Part shown: piece after piece, positions 43,881-55,189 of the stretch
How the letters are laid out: every line of letters starts with the position of its first letter
How positions within the stretch are numbered: position 1 is the stretch's first letter
DNA from: Corticium candelabrum
Lineage: Eukaryota; Porifera; Homoscleromorpha; Homosclerophorida; Plakinidae
Direction of reading: 5' to 3'
Length of the DNA: 64,000 nt
Assembly (NCBI RefSeq): GCF_963422355.1
Contig: NC_085093.1
Location: forward strand, 5,663,518-5,727,517
The notes under the pieces: generated by a model
What the model was told of the DNA's origin: nothing
Databases searched by the model: none
What the model saw: the letters and a program-made list of their open reading frames with translations, nothing else
Position numbers and translations under genes: made by a program

Positions 43881-45160
43881 TTATTGGGATGAGGCTGAAA
43901 CCATGAAATGTTGGCTATTAAATGCTCTTTCCATTGTCCATTTCGATAAATGCTGTGTTCTAGAAATGATCAATTCTGCCTGGCCATTGTATTTCCATTT
44001 GTACTTCGCCTGTTGGCCCAGTGCATTTGGCAGTGATATAACTCGAACGGTCGAGTGGGAAATTGCTGATCCAATGTTTACTCTTGCTATTTCAACAGAC
44101 TTTATAATTGTGTACACATCGGGGATGACACAGTTTGGTGATATTGACCTAGCAATTTAGTGTACAATTTTTTTATAAACTGCAGTTCTGAGGGTGAGAA
44201 TGCAGAAGTATTATATATTGACCTTCTTAGGTAGTTTTTGTTTTGTTTCTGACCAAATTGATATGTCTGTTTGTGGATTCTGCACAGAGGATGTTTGGAG
44301 ATCTAATAGACTGATAAGTAAAGATGACTCTATTTGTGTAATGGCATTAGATCCAACATCAGCACAGCTTTGGTCAAGAAGCTCTCGCAACAATGACAAC
44401 ATTTCTGCCCGAAAATCCAGTGGAAAGTCAGAGTCACGTACTGCAGTTGAGTAGAGATAATTTTTCATTATTTGTATTTCTGCTGATTTGTTGTTTGTTT
44501 TTATATGCTCCAAGGATACCATTGAGTCTCCCAAAGCTGAATAACCAAAAAGAATATGTTGGACCATAACTTATGATGGAATTGCAAAGGTGGTAGTGCA
44601 AATGCATGTTCGGTGTTAAAGAACTTTTTACAGTCTGGCAATATCTCGGCAAACTCTTAAAAAAAACGTTGAATTTTTGGATATCATTAACCGTGATTAC
44701 TGTGAGAATAGCAAGCGACAGGCATTGACAAACTTTAGCCGACAGTGATTCGACCACTTGTTGAAGGAAGTTTAACTGCATCAACACGATGTTGTATTTT
44801 TTCAAAGTCTTGTTTTGAAATTAATGCGTTTTCGTCACTCAGCCAAATATCTTTCAGCATTGTCTTGGCAGTTCCCAGAAACAAGTTATGCATCGGGTCT
44901 ATTACCAGAAATTGAATAGGTTCATAGTATGGTAAGACGAAGTAGCTCAGTGTATCGTACTCCTGATCGACTTTCTAGTGCTTCTTGTTCTTGTTTAGTT
45001 TTTGCATTCACAATTTCTTTCACTAATTGTTGATATTCATCATCAGTTCGAAGTGGACATGTGCCATGAGAATATGTATCTGGAGCAGATGATCCCAAGG
45101 TAGAAAAATTTTCCAAGCTCTTGTTGCATCCCAATCTAGCTGAATGGCTTAGAGACCCCC
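43881..45160 (-). pseudogene. CACTA/EnSpm (animal tnp2-like) transposase, decayed
   Basis: The minus strand reads GVRYTELLRL (near 44945), then YYEPIQFLVIDPMHNLFLGTAKTMLKDIWL near 44930-44840, the hallmark of animal CACTA transposases. It continues with LSAKVCQCLSLAILT, LTPNMHLHYHLCNSIISYGPTYSFWLFSF and RLNGILG near 44630-44520. After another frame change it reads EIQIMKNYL and DSDFPLDF, and ends with NIGSAISHSTVRV near 44050. Stops and frameshifts throughout. CACTA termini were not located. Confidence 0.75.
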
Positions 45161-45846
45161 TACTTTCCGGAAAGCAGGGATATCACATGCCGCACAAAGT
45201 AAACCACAATAGTATGTAGTGGAGAATCATGGAGATGAGATATCGGCCAGGACGCCCTTCAAAGAGTCGAACACTTTCTGTTGGACTAACCAGACTCTGC
45301 AAAAGCAGCGAAACAATTTACGCTTAGGTTCTCTGCCATCTACAGTTAGCTCATTCTCAAATCTAACCCGTAATTCTCGGTTGTAGTGGAAATCACCTTC
45401 CTTAACTTAAAGAAGGCGATTGCATCAGTACGTATTTCATTTCGTGAGATAGGCAGTCCAGAATTGGTGTCAGGTCCTACAGTTGCAAGAAGCTTATTAA
45501 TGGTCATGCTCTGCTGTAATCCATTTCACATTGACGTATTGCTTTTGGAGAGTATCAATTGGATGGTCAGGAGACTCTTGCATGAGTTGTAGTAATGGTT
45601 TCGAGTGGTTCTCTTCAAACAAAAAGAAGTAATTATATTGGACTTCCATCTTATGCTTTCATCGACTTTTGCCTTTACCTTTACTACTTCCACTCCTTGA
45701 AACACGAGATGTTTTTGCAAATCCAGCTGGCTTGTATTCTTTAGTAGAATTCTGTGTACAGAATTTATAATTTATTAGTAACTTTAGCCGTATGATTTAT
45801 GCAGATATCGTAAGTCATATTAATGCAATGACATTAATTAAGTAAC
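45161..45846. other. unassigned sequence between CACTA and Helitron remnants
   Basis: No clear domain on either strand. Confidence 0.35.
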
Positions 45847-48400
45847 TTAATTAATTAGATAATGGCATTTGTGACAAAAAATTATGCAATGTGAGCACAT
45901 TGAATAATGATTAAGATGAAGACCCCCAGCTTCATCTTCACGGTTCTTGTTGGCCTCGGCGCAGTTGTGTATAGCCTTGATGTAATCAATAGGCCTGCCT
46001 ACTCGACAAAGGTAAGCGACGTTGTATTCAGCCACCACTTCCACTGTTGAGAATAATCGGATTGTTTCATCAAACAGTGTCAAATTCTCTTTATTTACCA
46101 GTACTGACTCAATGGTACAGGGCATAAAGGTTGCCAGTCATTTCCAGTGACGGCAGCATTTCTTAGTCGCAGAAGGGCTTCTCTGAATCTGACTTGAGCA
46201 TCATCCCTGCCGCCCTGCCTCATAACTTCGGTCAGCACGACCGACTCCGTAAATTCTGTGCACATGGCTCTACCTAAATTCGACAAAATGCCCTTCAAAT
46301 CTGCGACATAGAGTGGGGTGTCTCCCACCGGAGGCAACTGTTCAAATTCTCTGACCAGTACCAAGGACACACCGCCGAAAGGCTTCGTAGCATAGTCAGG
46401 ACGTGCCTGGCACAACCTCTGATGTATCATGCCTAACTGACGTCGACCAATCATTGACATTCCTATAATTAGATATCGACATTGCTTTAACTGTTCCTGC
46501 AGATTCTGTAGTGCAGGACCATGCAATTCATTACTTGCTGTAAAGTTAACTGAGAGGCAGTTTTAATAAAGAGTGCACTGTTGTACCATTTCATTTACAT
46601 TAAACGCTGTTACCCCTGTCGAAGCAGCGACACAACATGCACCTCTGAGTAGAGAACGGAAGCATCCAATAAGATACGCCTTACCCGTACCAGCCGTTTC
46701 GCATATGACACATCAAAGTGGATCTGGCGACAGACCTTGGTTTAGGTCTTCGAAATGACATTTGACTGTGTCATATGCAACTCGCTGATTGCCTAGTAAG
46801 AAATCAGGATTATAGTCGCTCAGGTCAACGTTCTGATCAACTACACCGTGTTCAGATGTATTACGAGCAATAAATGTTATGGCTTCGAGCGTATCAGAAA
46901 ATTCACAGCAGATGCCGTCCAATCGGTATCACTATCAGAACTCTGTTCGTTCTTTGGAGATTCTGAAAAGTCAGCATCCAACTGACATAATACCATTCAG
47001 TCTTCTAGTTTGTGCCATCTATTAATTGCATGTACCATTTTCATCCACATTGCACGGTGCTAGATTGTCACCATCGATTTCTATTTTGTCGCGATCTGTT
47101 GCCCTTTCAACATCCTGAGCAAACAAATCCGATGAATCAGGTCGTCAGAACAATAGCCCTGCAATTCTTCCGACGAAGCAACTGCACTACCACCAAAATA
47201 AGCTGTCAACCATGGTTTTTCTAAGAATCTATAAGGTTTATATTTTAACTACCAGCTTCCTATATTGAGCAGTAAATTTCATACTTTTCCAAATCATTTG
47301 GAAGTGCAGCCCAGAACATAACGAATGACGGCCTTTTGTTGTGTTTTACAAGACATCAAAGCAGAGATTTTCAAATTCGTTACTTTTTGGCCTGGTTACA
47401 TAGTAGTCCATGGCACTTGAAATTGTGGCCTGATCATCTTGTGCCACATCTACTTCCCATTGACCATCGACGTTTACACGTAAAACTTTCTACTGCATAC
47501 TGCAAACTTCTCGCCCGTATGGTGATGGCACGTTTCCTGTGCTGAGTAGTCTTGCTCTACTACAGACCTTGTTATTAGCTTTTGGACGGCTTTCTTTGGA
47601 TGATCATTGTCCTTCGATCAAGTCCTCTACTATAACTTTGAAAGTCTTTTTAGAGGTTCAGAAATGCCTTCATTCTTGCTGGCATATTTGGTCATGTATT
47701 TAATATTTAGACACCATTTCTGCATAGACGCACACCTACATTTCAACGTTAGCCCGCCAGCCTGTCAATTGAGCCTATGGTTATGCCCATTAGCGCGAGA
47801 ATCGTTTCGCCGCACAATAAGCTCTGGCTGCTTGTCTCGTAGTTCAAAATGTGTTCTACTTGATAAGACTTTGGGAAACTTAAAACGGCACTTTAGTTTG
47901 TTCTCACTGCCATGATCATTGTCCCCTGCTAGCTATAGGGCAGACGGCATCTTACGTTTAGCATGTCGAAGACAGTAAGCCTTTGAGCATTTTTTATGCC
48001 TGTACACATTGGCTATTAGTTCAGCATAGTCCTGCTCTTCGTGGTCACATCTCTATGTCGTTTGTGACGCTTAAGGGTGCATTTCTGCTTGAGGCATGTG
48101 ACTTTCCCCCGTTTCACTCAACGTGAGATTTCGTGTAGTTAGCTGGCCATCAGCAAAGTCATGCACCTCCTGTTCAATGTCCTTTGCCCTTCTGTTTTGT
48201 TCGCTAGTGGCTTCGGCTTCGCCCGACTCAGATGCTCCCTGCATGAATGCCCACTCTGAACTTATCTTATCAGAACGTGGAGCATCGGCCAGCCGTGCCA
48301 CACTATGCAAATGGCAACTCCCTCTGTGCTGATACTCACTGCGTGCCCAGCCTTCAAAGGGTTATTGATTGCATTGCCTAGTCAGAGGTTTGCACTTCGA
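45847..48400 (-). pseudogene. Helitron Rep-helicase protein, decayed
   Basis: Read on the minus strand: EYQHRGSCHLHSVARLADAP near 48340-48280 contains the HUH nickase motif (CHLHS). Then CSKAYCLRH, CRFKFPKVLSSRTHFEL and RRNDSRANGHNH near 47900-47780, and YMTKYASKNEG. Later come YNPDFLLGNQRVAYD near 46800; the Walker A region ETAGTGKAYLIG (family GTAGTGKT, so the Thr is Ala); CRYLIIGMSMIGRRQLG (family IIDEMSMIG, Asp-Glu lost); EFEQLPPVGDTPLY; and a C-terminal RLFSTVEVVAEYN, HNCAEANKNREDEAGGL. Order and motifs identify the rolling-circle transposon protein. Stops, frameshifts and the helicase motif losses show it is dead. TC/CTRR termini were not identified. Confidence 0.8.
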
Positions 48401-49523
48401 ATGTTGACATCAGAGCTTTCTACAGTTTGTAACTTCTTTCTTGTTTTCGCATTTCTCTGTTTAGCTGTTAGTCACGATTGAATGACAGCAACATCTCGAA
48501 TTCTTGTCTGTAGCTGAGACTATAGTTCCTTATGACTTTTCCCAAATGGTTCTCTAAGGTTCAGTAAGTATTTATCATGCCATGTTTTTTGTTATGTAAG
48601 ATTTTGTGATCTTGTTTCCAATCTGCCGAGTCACATAGGTCGGTTTCTGTATCTTTATCTGAATCAAAATCAGATTCAAGCATGTAAATATCGAAACAAA
48701 CCAGCCCATGTGTGGATCTTGATATTCTCTCCTTACTATAGGCAAGGTAGCATTTCTGGTAAAGAAAATGGTGCTTTTTATGTAGAATGAATAACTACTC
48801 AACGAACTTTAGCTCTTTCCTGTAGAATTTTGGTCTGCATGCATGATTTGAGAGAGTGTATATGATCGAGACACTCGATCGTGTGTGAAAAATGTGTTAT
48901 GTGCATTTAATTTTCAATTAACAAGTTCTGTAAAATGTAGTCTTCTTGGGATTAGAATAGAAAACTTTGCATCATATCCCAGTTGGGGTTTTTGGAAGCT
49001 CACTCATAATTGGCTTCTCAGAAGGTTGACATGAAATTTATCAAGTTGAAGATCTAACTGAAGCTGTAATTAAAAGCAACATTTCCTGCCTTCCTATATT
49101 TGTGAAATCACATCCTCAAAGCAATTGTGCTTTACTACATTCCCACAATTTGCGTGTGACATTCTGGTTTTCTTGTCATTCAGTGACTAGCTGCATGATG
49201 AGCCATGCTGCAGTAGTTGTCCTAACTAGCTACAATGTAGCTGTCAATAGATGGATGTAGTTAAATAGCGATAGTCTCCTTTACTTGTTGCTTTAAAATG
49301 GTACGTGTATATGAACCTGACATCATAAGAACTTCTATGATTAGGTATATTTAGTTGTATTAATAGCTGTTCCTGAATGTTAATTACGACCCTACTCTGA
49401 AAAAATAAAAAACTTGGCTCAATTAAGCTCTACTAACACTATTAATGTCTTCAACCCTTTGCATGTCTTTCATTCAAGTTCTTTCATGCATCTCGCGTAA
49501 TTGTAGTACTGTTTGTTAGTGGT

Positions 49524-49534
<11 letters not shown>
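48401..49534. other. unassigned sequence
   Basis: May include the decayed N-terminal part of the Helitron gene on its left side; otherwise nothing recognised. Confidence 0.35.

Positions 49535-49600
<66 letters not shown>
49535..49600. repeat. (TA)n microsatellite
   Basis: A TA tract of about 60 bp immediately left of the mariner-like element. Confidence 0.95.
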
Positions 49601-49610
<10 letters not shown>

Positions 49611-50927
49611 CAGGGTGTTTCAAAAGTAACATACCGAAAGTATTTATAATTAAAAATATTTATAATTAGAAATATTTGCTACATTAACTAATCATAACAG
49701 TTGCTGGAAATGTGAGCCATCCACTTGGAGACAGAGTTCGACTCTCCGACGCAGGCTGCTGAAGACTCGGTGCAGTTCCTCACATCTGATATCGGCAATG
49801 ATTTGTCTGATATTATGTTTAAGATCATTGATTGAACGAGGATTGTCAGCATAAACAAGATCTTACAATTTTTCCCAAAGGTAAAAATCCGGTGGCGTCA
49901 GGTCTGGTGAGCGTGGTGGCCATAAATCTCGTGAAATTACGCGTTCACCGAATACCTTGCGGACGGCTGTCATCGTAGCTCGTGCAGTATGAGCAGTGGC
50001 GCCATCTTGTTGGAACCATGTTCTTTGCTTTTCTGATGCTGTAAGTTGTTCAGAAAACGGAACAAAAATGTTCTTAATATACCGATCAGAGTTAACGGTG
50101 CTGTCGAAGAAGATTGGCCCAATGATACGGCTCCTGGATACTGCACACCAGACACCGATCTTTTGGTCATGAAGCGGCTTCTCGAATATTTCATGGGGAT
50201 TTTCAGTTGCCCATGTTCTCGAATTCTGCCTGTTCGTATAGCCAGATAAATGAAACCATGCCTCATCAGTAAAGAATGTATCATTCAAGATATTTTCTCC
50301 ATTCATGTCGATGAATTGTTGAAACCAACGACAGAAGCTTACTCGCTTTTCGGTGTCTTGTGCCTTGAGTTCATGGACGGCACTAACTTTGTAAGGGAAG
50401 AACTTCTGCTTCTTAACTGCTCTGTAGGTTGACGTTAACGACATACCAACTTCCTGTGAAAGACGTCTCAGAGATTTATGCGGGCTCCTATCAAGTTTAT
50501 TCGTGGCATCTTGTAGTGCTTCGTTATTTATAACTGAAGGACGGCCACTACGAGGTCGATCAGGAAGTCGTTCCTCTCCATATTCTGAACTTCTTTAGAA
50601 TATTTTCCACCATGACTGTACACTTCCTTAACCCAAAAAATTCGCTCTTCTAAAGACAAAGGCATCCTGTATGGGCATGAAAACTGGACTTAAGATCATT
50701 AATTTTCTTTCCACGTTTATACTACAGGTGCCAAGTATTTATGTTGCCATGGCGTACTATTATGACGTCATAAAGTGACAATCCACCACATTTGAAATGA
50801 AAACTGTTTTTGTTATTATAAAGATATATTTTGGGCAATAAATGTAAGCATTATTCGCTTTAGATATACAATTATTGTCATAATGTATTTCAATAATATA
50901 CTGGTATGTTACTTTTGAAGCACACTG
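49611..50927. mobile_element. mariner-like transposon, 1317 bp
   Basis: The left end CAGGGTGTTTCAAAAGTAAC and the inverse of the right end CAGTGTGCTTCAAAAGTAAC match but for two bases, then both continue ATACC. TA flanks both ends (49609-49610, 50928-50929). One nearly intact transposase is enclosed. Confidence 0.92.
49692..50665 (-). pseudogene. mariner-like DDD transposase, two lesions
   Basis: The start MPLSLEERIFWVKEVYSHGG is at 50665. A frameshift near 50590 leads to EYGEERLPDRPRSGRPS and LRRLSQEVGMSLTSTYRAVKK (second helix-turn-helix). The catalytic part reads TFFTDEAWFHLSGY (first Asp), WFQQDGATAHTA (second Asp) and RSPDLTPPDFYLW (third acidic residue is Asp; 38 residues lie between the last two by my count, so not the classical DD34D). 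A TAA interrupts after WEKL at 49863-49865, and the frame then runs on as DLVYADNPRSINDLKHNI to a stop at 49692-49694. The two lesions suggest recent loss of function. Confidence 0.88.
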
Positions 50928-51014
50928 TATTATTGCAGATAACAACTACCCGTTCCCTGCCAAAGTTGGCAAATCCCAAAAGTCAAACTCTGTCAAATCG
51001 CAAACTAGTGCAAA

Positions 51015-52020
51015 TCATACGTGCGTTGAACTGAAATAAGTGAACTGAAAGTGTTGCAGTAAGTTACTGACTGCCCTACTAAAACTTATTCTGCTCTTTG
51101 CTGTGGTCTTGGACGTGATAACCTTCAAAGTGGCAAGACTGGAAGACGTCCACAAACCAAAAGACTCCACTATTATTGGGTAGAAGTAACCTCCGGCCGC
51201 ATTGACTTCGCTGTCGTGTCGATGGTCTTTCTCTTCTTCACCAGCCATTGCAGCGGCTCCAGCAGAAATGGCGGATTTAGGGACATACGCCGGCTGCATG
51301 GGGTTTCTTATCGAAACGTCGAAATAACCTGGTCGTCCATCAGCGAAATCTGGATGAAAGATATCTCCAGGGCGGCTATTGCTGTCTGGACCACAACGTT
51401 GCTCGAGCTGAGCGCCTTCGTTATCCACCAGTAATTCGTGATATATGATGTCCCTCAGTGCATCGTGGCGTTTAGAACGTAAAGAACCGTGACCACATCC
51501 AAGAAGATGGTCGCCAAAGCAATCAATTACACGCCCACGGGAACAACGTATTGATTGTGAAGGACAAATAATCGGAATTCCAAGCCATAGCTTCAGAGCA
51601 AGTGTAAATTCATGCGGAGCCATGGATAGGCCTAACTTAACGTTTGGAATGGCCCGTAACCATGCTGCAGCATGAACTGACGACTCTGTGTTGAGACGTG
51701 CCTCGTCTCGAAGACTGCTTGTGTCTTTAAGGGTGGAGAGCAATGCGTCATCCAGCTGCCTCTGTAATACATGTTGAGACTCACCAGACGAGTTATTAGG
51801 ATGACCGTCCGCGCCGTAACTAGCCAGAACTTGTCTATAACGGACAAGGGCGTTTTCTTCACCTGGGATGGATTTCAGCGTACAAGGTGATTCGACAAAC
51901 ATTGGTGACGTTGGAACTAACACATGTGTAGGCAACTTCTTGTTCTGGACTAGAAGGCGCGTTGAAAGCTCCCGAGAAGCTTGACAGCTACCAAGAAAAG
52001 CGGCAGCCGACGTTGTAGCT
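51015..52020 (-). pseudogene. RLE-type retroelement C-terminal region, best preserved copy
   Basis: One long open frame encodes SLRDEARLNTESSVHAAAWL, IPNVKLGLSMAPHEFTLALKLWLGIPI, a knuckle-like C...GDHLLGCGHGSLRSKRHDALRDII, RPGDIFHPDFADGRPGYFDVSI, EEEKDHRHDSEVNAAGGYFYPIIVESFGLW and a helical end. In this copy the second Cys of the C-x-C pair is Arg-adjacent Ser (CSRGRVID). The Pro-Gly-Asp...Tyr-Phe-Asp-Val spacing looks like the metal site of a restriction-like endonuclease, as in R2/HERO-type retrotransposons (inference). No reverse transcriptase is upstream; the N-terminal part of the open frame up to 52088 does not look homologous. Probably a 5'-truncated insertion. Confidence 0.6.
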
Positions 52021-52161
52021 GCGTATATATTATAGACATGTATATATTTATACTTCTTACAGATCCCAACTGGGATCAACTCTACCATCTAAAACTGTTC
52101 TACATAACACCATCTTAGCATTGTACTACCATAGCTTTACAGACAGTTGCTGATGCAAATT

Positions 52162-52621
52162 TCAAACCGATCTACTGATACCAGCATTGTTCAGAATAGA
52201 AGCCGTTCGCGCTATAATTTTAAGTACTTTTAAACTGTTCAGTGTCCATAATCCTAAAGACTCCACCCCAAGGGGATGAAAAATACTTCCAGTGTTCGAA
52301 ACCGTCGCATCATGCCTCTGATCGTTCTCAATCTCTCCTGCTGCAGCCGCTGCCCCTAGACAAGTGGCTGCTTCCACAAGGTAGGATGACTGTAAAGAGT
52401 TTCGGACGGTCAAGTCAAAATATGTCGGAAGACCATGTTCGAAATTCGGGTGAAAAATAGCACCAGGTCTTGAATTGCTTGTGCTACTGCATAGCATTTC
52501 TCGACGACAACGAGAATCATCCACTAGGAGTGCATTGAAGACTACTTCACAGAATGCATTGTGACGCTTCATTCTCAGATTCTGCTCTTGGTTGTAACCC
52601 AATAAATGATCACCGCTGGCA

Positions 52622-52630
<9 letters not shown>
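52162..52630 (-). pseudogene. second RLE-type C-terminal fragment
   Basis: From about 52630 the minus strand reads SGDHLLGYNQEQNLRMKRHNAF, SRPGAIFHPNFEHGLPTYFDLTV, GEIENDQRHDATVSNTGSIFHPL and VESLGLWTLNSLKVLKIIART. It is collinear with the copy at 51015-52020 and lies just upstream of it, in the same orientation. It begins at a short TA repeat (52621-52646). The Asp of RPGD is Ala here. Confidence 0.6.
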
Positions 52631-52653
<23 letters not shown>

Positions 52654-52794
52654 CGTGCACATGCATATGGGACCATGCATTCCATCACAATTAAAATACT
52701 GTAGCCCTGTACCAAATAAGAATTTTATTGTTATCTTATTATTTGCTGTTTGTAGAGTCTGCAACAACCTATTTCAGTTTGCAGCGAAAAAGAG

Positions 52795-53305
52795 AGAATA
52801 CAGAAGACCACAGCAAGGAAGATTTAGATAAAGCTAGAAGAGGAAAGAGGTTGCACAATGTAAGTCGATATTCTCTTAGATTAATTGCATGAGGCATTGT
52901 TAACATAAAATGTTTAGAAACTTCATCGTAGAAAAGCTGCATTGGAAGAATCAACGACCTATACAGAGGAAGACAAGAAGGAAGTCCTGGAAGCGCTAGA
53001 ACTGGAGCTAATGAGCTCGAAAAAAGCCAGTCCAACAGTACTAGTGATTGTGACTCTGTACAGCAAGGACCTTAAGAACAAGTGGAGAAAAGGAAGGGGG
53101 GAAAGCTATGATAACACGGCCAATACCTCGGCGATCTGAACAAGCCACATCGATATTTACTTCCCTTGATAGAAAATACGGGCGCAGGCAGCCTGAGCAG
53201 GCGAAGAAGATGACCCTTCTTAGGCATGAAGACGCTCCATCCAAGCGGCAAAGGCCAGACATAAACATGCCTGGTTGGGCAATAACTGGTGATCATGAAT
53301 TTTAG
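52795..53305 (+). pseudogene. orphan animal family with LPWRS...QAKRM...RP-type C-terminus
   Basis: A first exon (AKKRENTEDHSKEDLDKARRG) ends at an AAT|GTAAGT donor near 52860. The second, after TTTAG near 52918, reads KLHRRKAALEESTTYTEEDKKEVLEALELELMSSKK. After a frameshift it reads ITRPIPRRSEQATSIFTSLDRKYGRRQPEQAKKMTLLRHEDAPSKRQRP and ends NMPGWAITGDHEF with a stop at 53303. I recognise the pattern (MSSEES, then PLPWRS...LD...QAKRM...R.G..S.RP) from repeated uncharacterised invertebrate proteins. Function is unknown. Confidence 0.5.
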
Positions 53306-53629
53306 CTCTCTATAGATATATATCGCTGCATATGCATGTGCATGCGTCTAAAATGACATTATATTTCGACTAAAAACTGTTAATTAATCCAATTTTTCTT
53401 TTCTTGTGTGAAATGAACGCTGGTCCATTACAAAAGCAATTCAATTCAATTGACACGGTAATATAACTACGTCTCTAAAGAGACTAGATTTAATGCAGGA
53501 CATGCTTACATTCTGAATATGATGTAAATCCGAGTCATATCTGGTATTCGAATCATTTACACAGTAGGTAATTGTACACGTCATGTATGATATTGCTCAT
53601 ATATGGCTAAATAAGGGTAAATGTGGTAT
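53306..53629. other. unassigned sequence
   Basis: AT-rich; would be the 3' (protease) side of the gag remnant, but nothing is recognisable. Confidence 0.35.
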
Positions 53630-53985
53630 TCAGACAACATTGACCCAATATTTACCACTATGTAAATGTGTTAATCTGTTCAGTGTACGGAGACACACGG
53701 CAGCAAAGTGCCCCATCTTGTGACAGTGGGAGCACTGACTCTCAGCGGCCAGGCAGTGTTGTTTCCCTCTAGTATGGTGGCGACCACAGTATCTGCACTT
53801 CCCAGCATTTCCTTTACTCATTGGATTTGATTGGCTCACTTTGTTTGCTAGACTTGGCGGTGGAACTTGCTCATACTGGGAGCGGTCAGCTATAAATGCC
53901 TCACACGCCACCGCTTTTGACACTGCTCGCGCCAGGGTGAGTTGCGACTCTTTCAGTAGTTTCCTTCGAATATCAGTATCTCTTA

Positions 53986-54790
53986 GGGGCCGTCCGTAGT
54001 TACCGAATGATTTTAAAATCCGAACAACGTTAGAATTTCTTCTTACCCACCCACCCACCTACCTAATCCTAACAGCTGTCCATAGTCATGAAACAATTTC
54101 TCCTCGCAGCTATTATACGCTGTACCCACTTCTATTTATCGAACAAAATCACATCGTGTACTCTACTAAACAGTTTAATAGACTATAGAGTCAGCATGTT
54201 CCCTTCTTCTTTCTTCCAGCCCTGCACTTGTGCCCTGTCTCTTGTTTGTGGCGTTGTAGTTGGTACTGGGTGCTGAATATGTGGCCACAGCCAGTGTATG
54301 TACAATTGTGAGAGGGTTTAGGTGCAGCCTGCTGTTCTGTGTGTGCCTGGACAGCCTCTTTTCTCTTTGAACGGTTATGAATCCTTTGCAAGTGGCGTGT
54401 CCTATCTGCCACATTCCCTGTTGGACTCCAACGCTCTTGGCTATCACATCATCTCTTGCCTTCCTGTCCTTCGAGTACTTGTCACGCCATTGGCCTTGCG
54501 CCCACTTGAAGAAGTCCTTGCGAGTGCGCTGTCCAGCATCTTGCTGCCACAGAGTTTCGATCACTCGTGTGTAATCACTGTCATCTGCACTGCGTTGGAA
54601 GCAAGGCTCTCTCTTCCTCTTCCGTACACCAAAGAGAGTCAGCTGCTTTTTCATCACCACTGGACAATAAAGAAATCTGCGCATGCGCAGTGATCAAATG
54701 ATTTCTAATTCAAACAGCCTTCTGACCCACCCACCCACTTTCGAACGTTGTTCGGATTTTAAAATCATTCGGTAACTACGGGCGGCCCCT
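53986..54790. mobile_element. TIR element, 805 bp, TTA target duplication, encodes only a C2H2 protein
   Basis: The ends start GGGGCCGTCCGTAGTTACCG (left) and GGGGCCGCCCGTAGTTACCG (inverse of the right) and match over 46 bp with one difference, up to CCGAACAACGTT. TTA flanks both sides (53983-53985, 54791-54793). Inside each repeat lies a CCCACC run that is in direct, not inverted, orientation. A three-base TTA duplication would fit PIF/Harbinger, but no transposase is present. Confidence 0.88.
54184..54684 (-). pseudogene. C2H2 zinc-finger protein of the 805-bp element, one frameshift
   Basis: Starts MRRFLYCPVVMKKQLTLFGVRKRKRE (54684; the internal Met at 54654 is an alternative start). It continues with a charged region (ETLWQQDAGQRTRKDFFKWAQGQW, KYSKDRKARDDVIAKSVG). 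After a frameshift near 54400 it reads HLQRIHNRSKRKEAVQ and a C2H2 finger CTYTGCGHIFSTQYQLQRHKQETGH, ending in a basic tail with a stop near 54190. It fills most of the element, so it is the element's own gene or a captured one. I do not recognise the family. QLTLFG near the start is only loosely like a PCNA-binding box. Confidence 0.6.
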
Positions 54791-55189
54791 TAGCCAACAA
54801 TCAGTTGGTCTCGGATTTATCAGTTCACTATCGTGTCTACACGCGTTGATTCCAACTCACATGCTTCTACCTAGGCTCATAGGCGTCCTAGGAACGATGT
54901 CACGGTCTCCTAGCTTTGCTGCTTTAGTTGTTGGGACTTGTGTCGCTCAGACGTTGTATTCATCGACGGACGGAAGTGCGCTAGGACTGAGTCAGCCATT
55001 GTTTTGTATGGATCTCCCTCATCTGCTTCATCCAGGATAGCCAAATCTTTCACAATTCGTCTAATACTCAGTCCGGCCAAGTTCAGGAGGAGGCTTTCTT
55101 CTCTGCGGGCTCTGTAAGTTTGCAGATAGCCATATAATCATTGGCGTCTTCTAGCCACAGCTCGAACCCACTTGCGACTTTGTGTCCAT

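Larger units (their letters stand above)
53630..55170 (-). pseudogene. gypsy gag, decayed and split by an 805-bp element
   Basis: The right part (about 55170-54794) has ADSVLAHFRPSMNTTSERHK, LKQQS, VTSFLGRL and IRDQLIVGL with stops. The left part (53985-53630) continues RDTDIRRKLLKESQLTLARAVSKAVACEAF and ends in a nucleocapsid-type CRYCGRHHTRGKQHC...CSHCHKMGHFAAVC. The break lies exactly at the element's TTA duplication, in the middle of the conserved IRDQLIVGL-RD motif; joining the halves leaves the frame one base short. It is a capsid-nucleocapsid protein of a Ty3/gypsy element whose pol is absent here. Confidence 0.75.

Noticed and set aside
51015-52088. Using the first Met (MVELIPVG at 52088) as the protein start of the RLE copy
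   Set aside because: The first 25-30 residues show no match to the other copies and overlap AT-rich sequence; the homologous part begins near 52020.
54640-54684. QLTLFG in the C2H2 protein as a fourth PCNA box
   Set aside because: The two aromatic residues are not at the required spacing.
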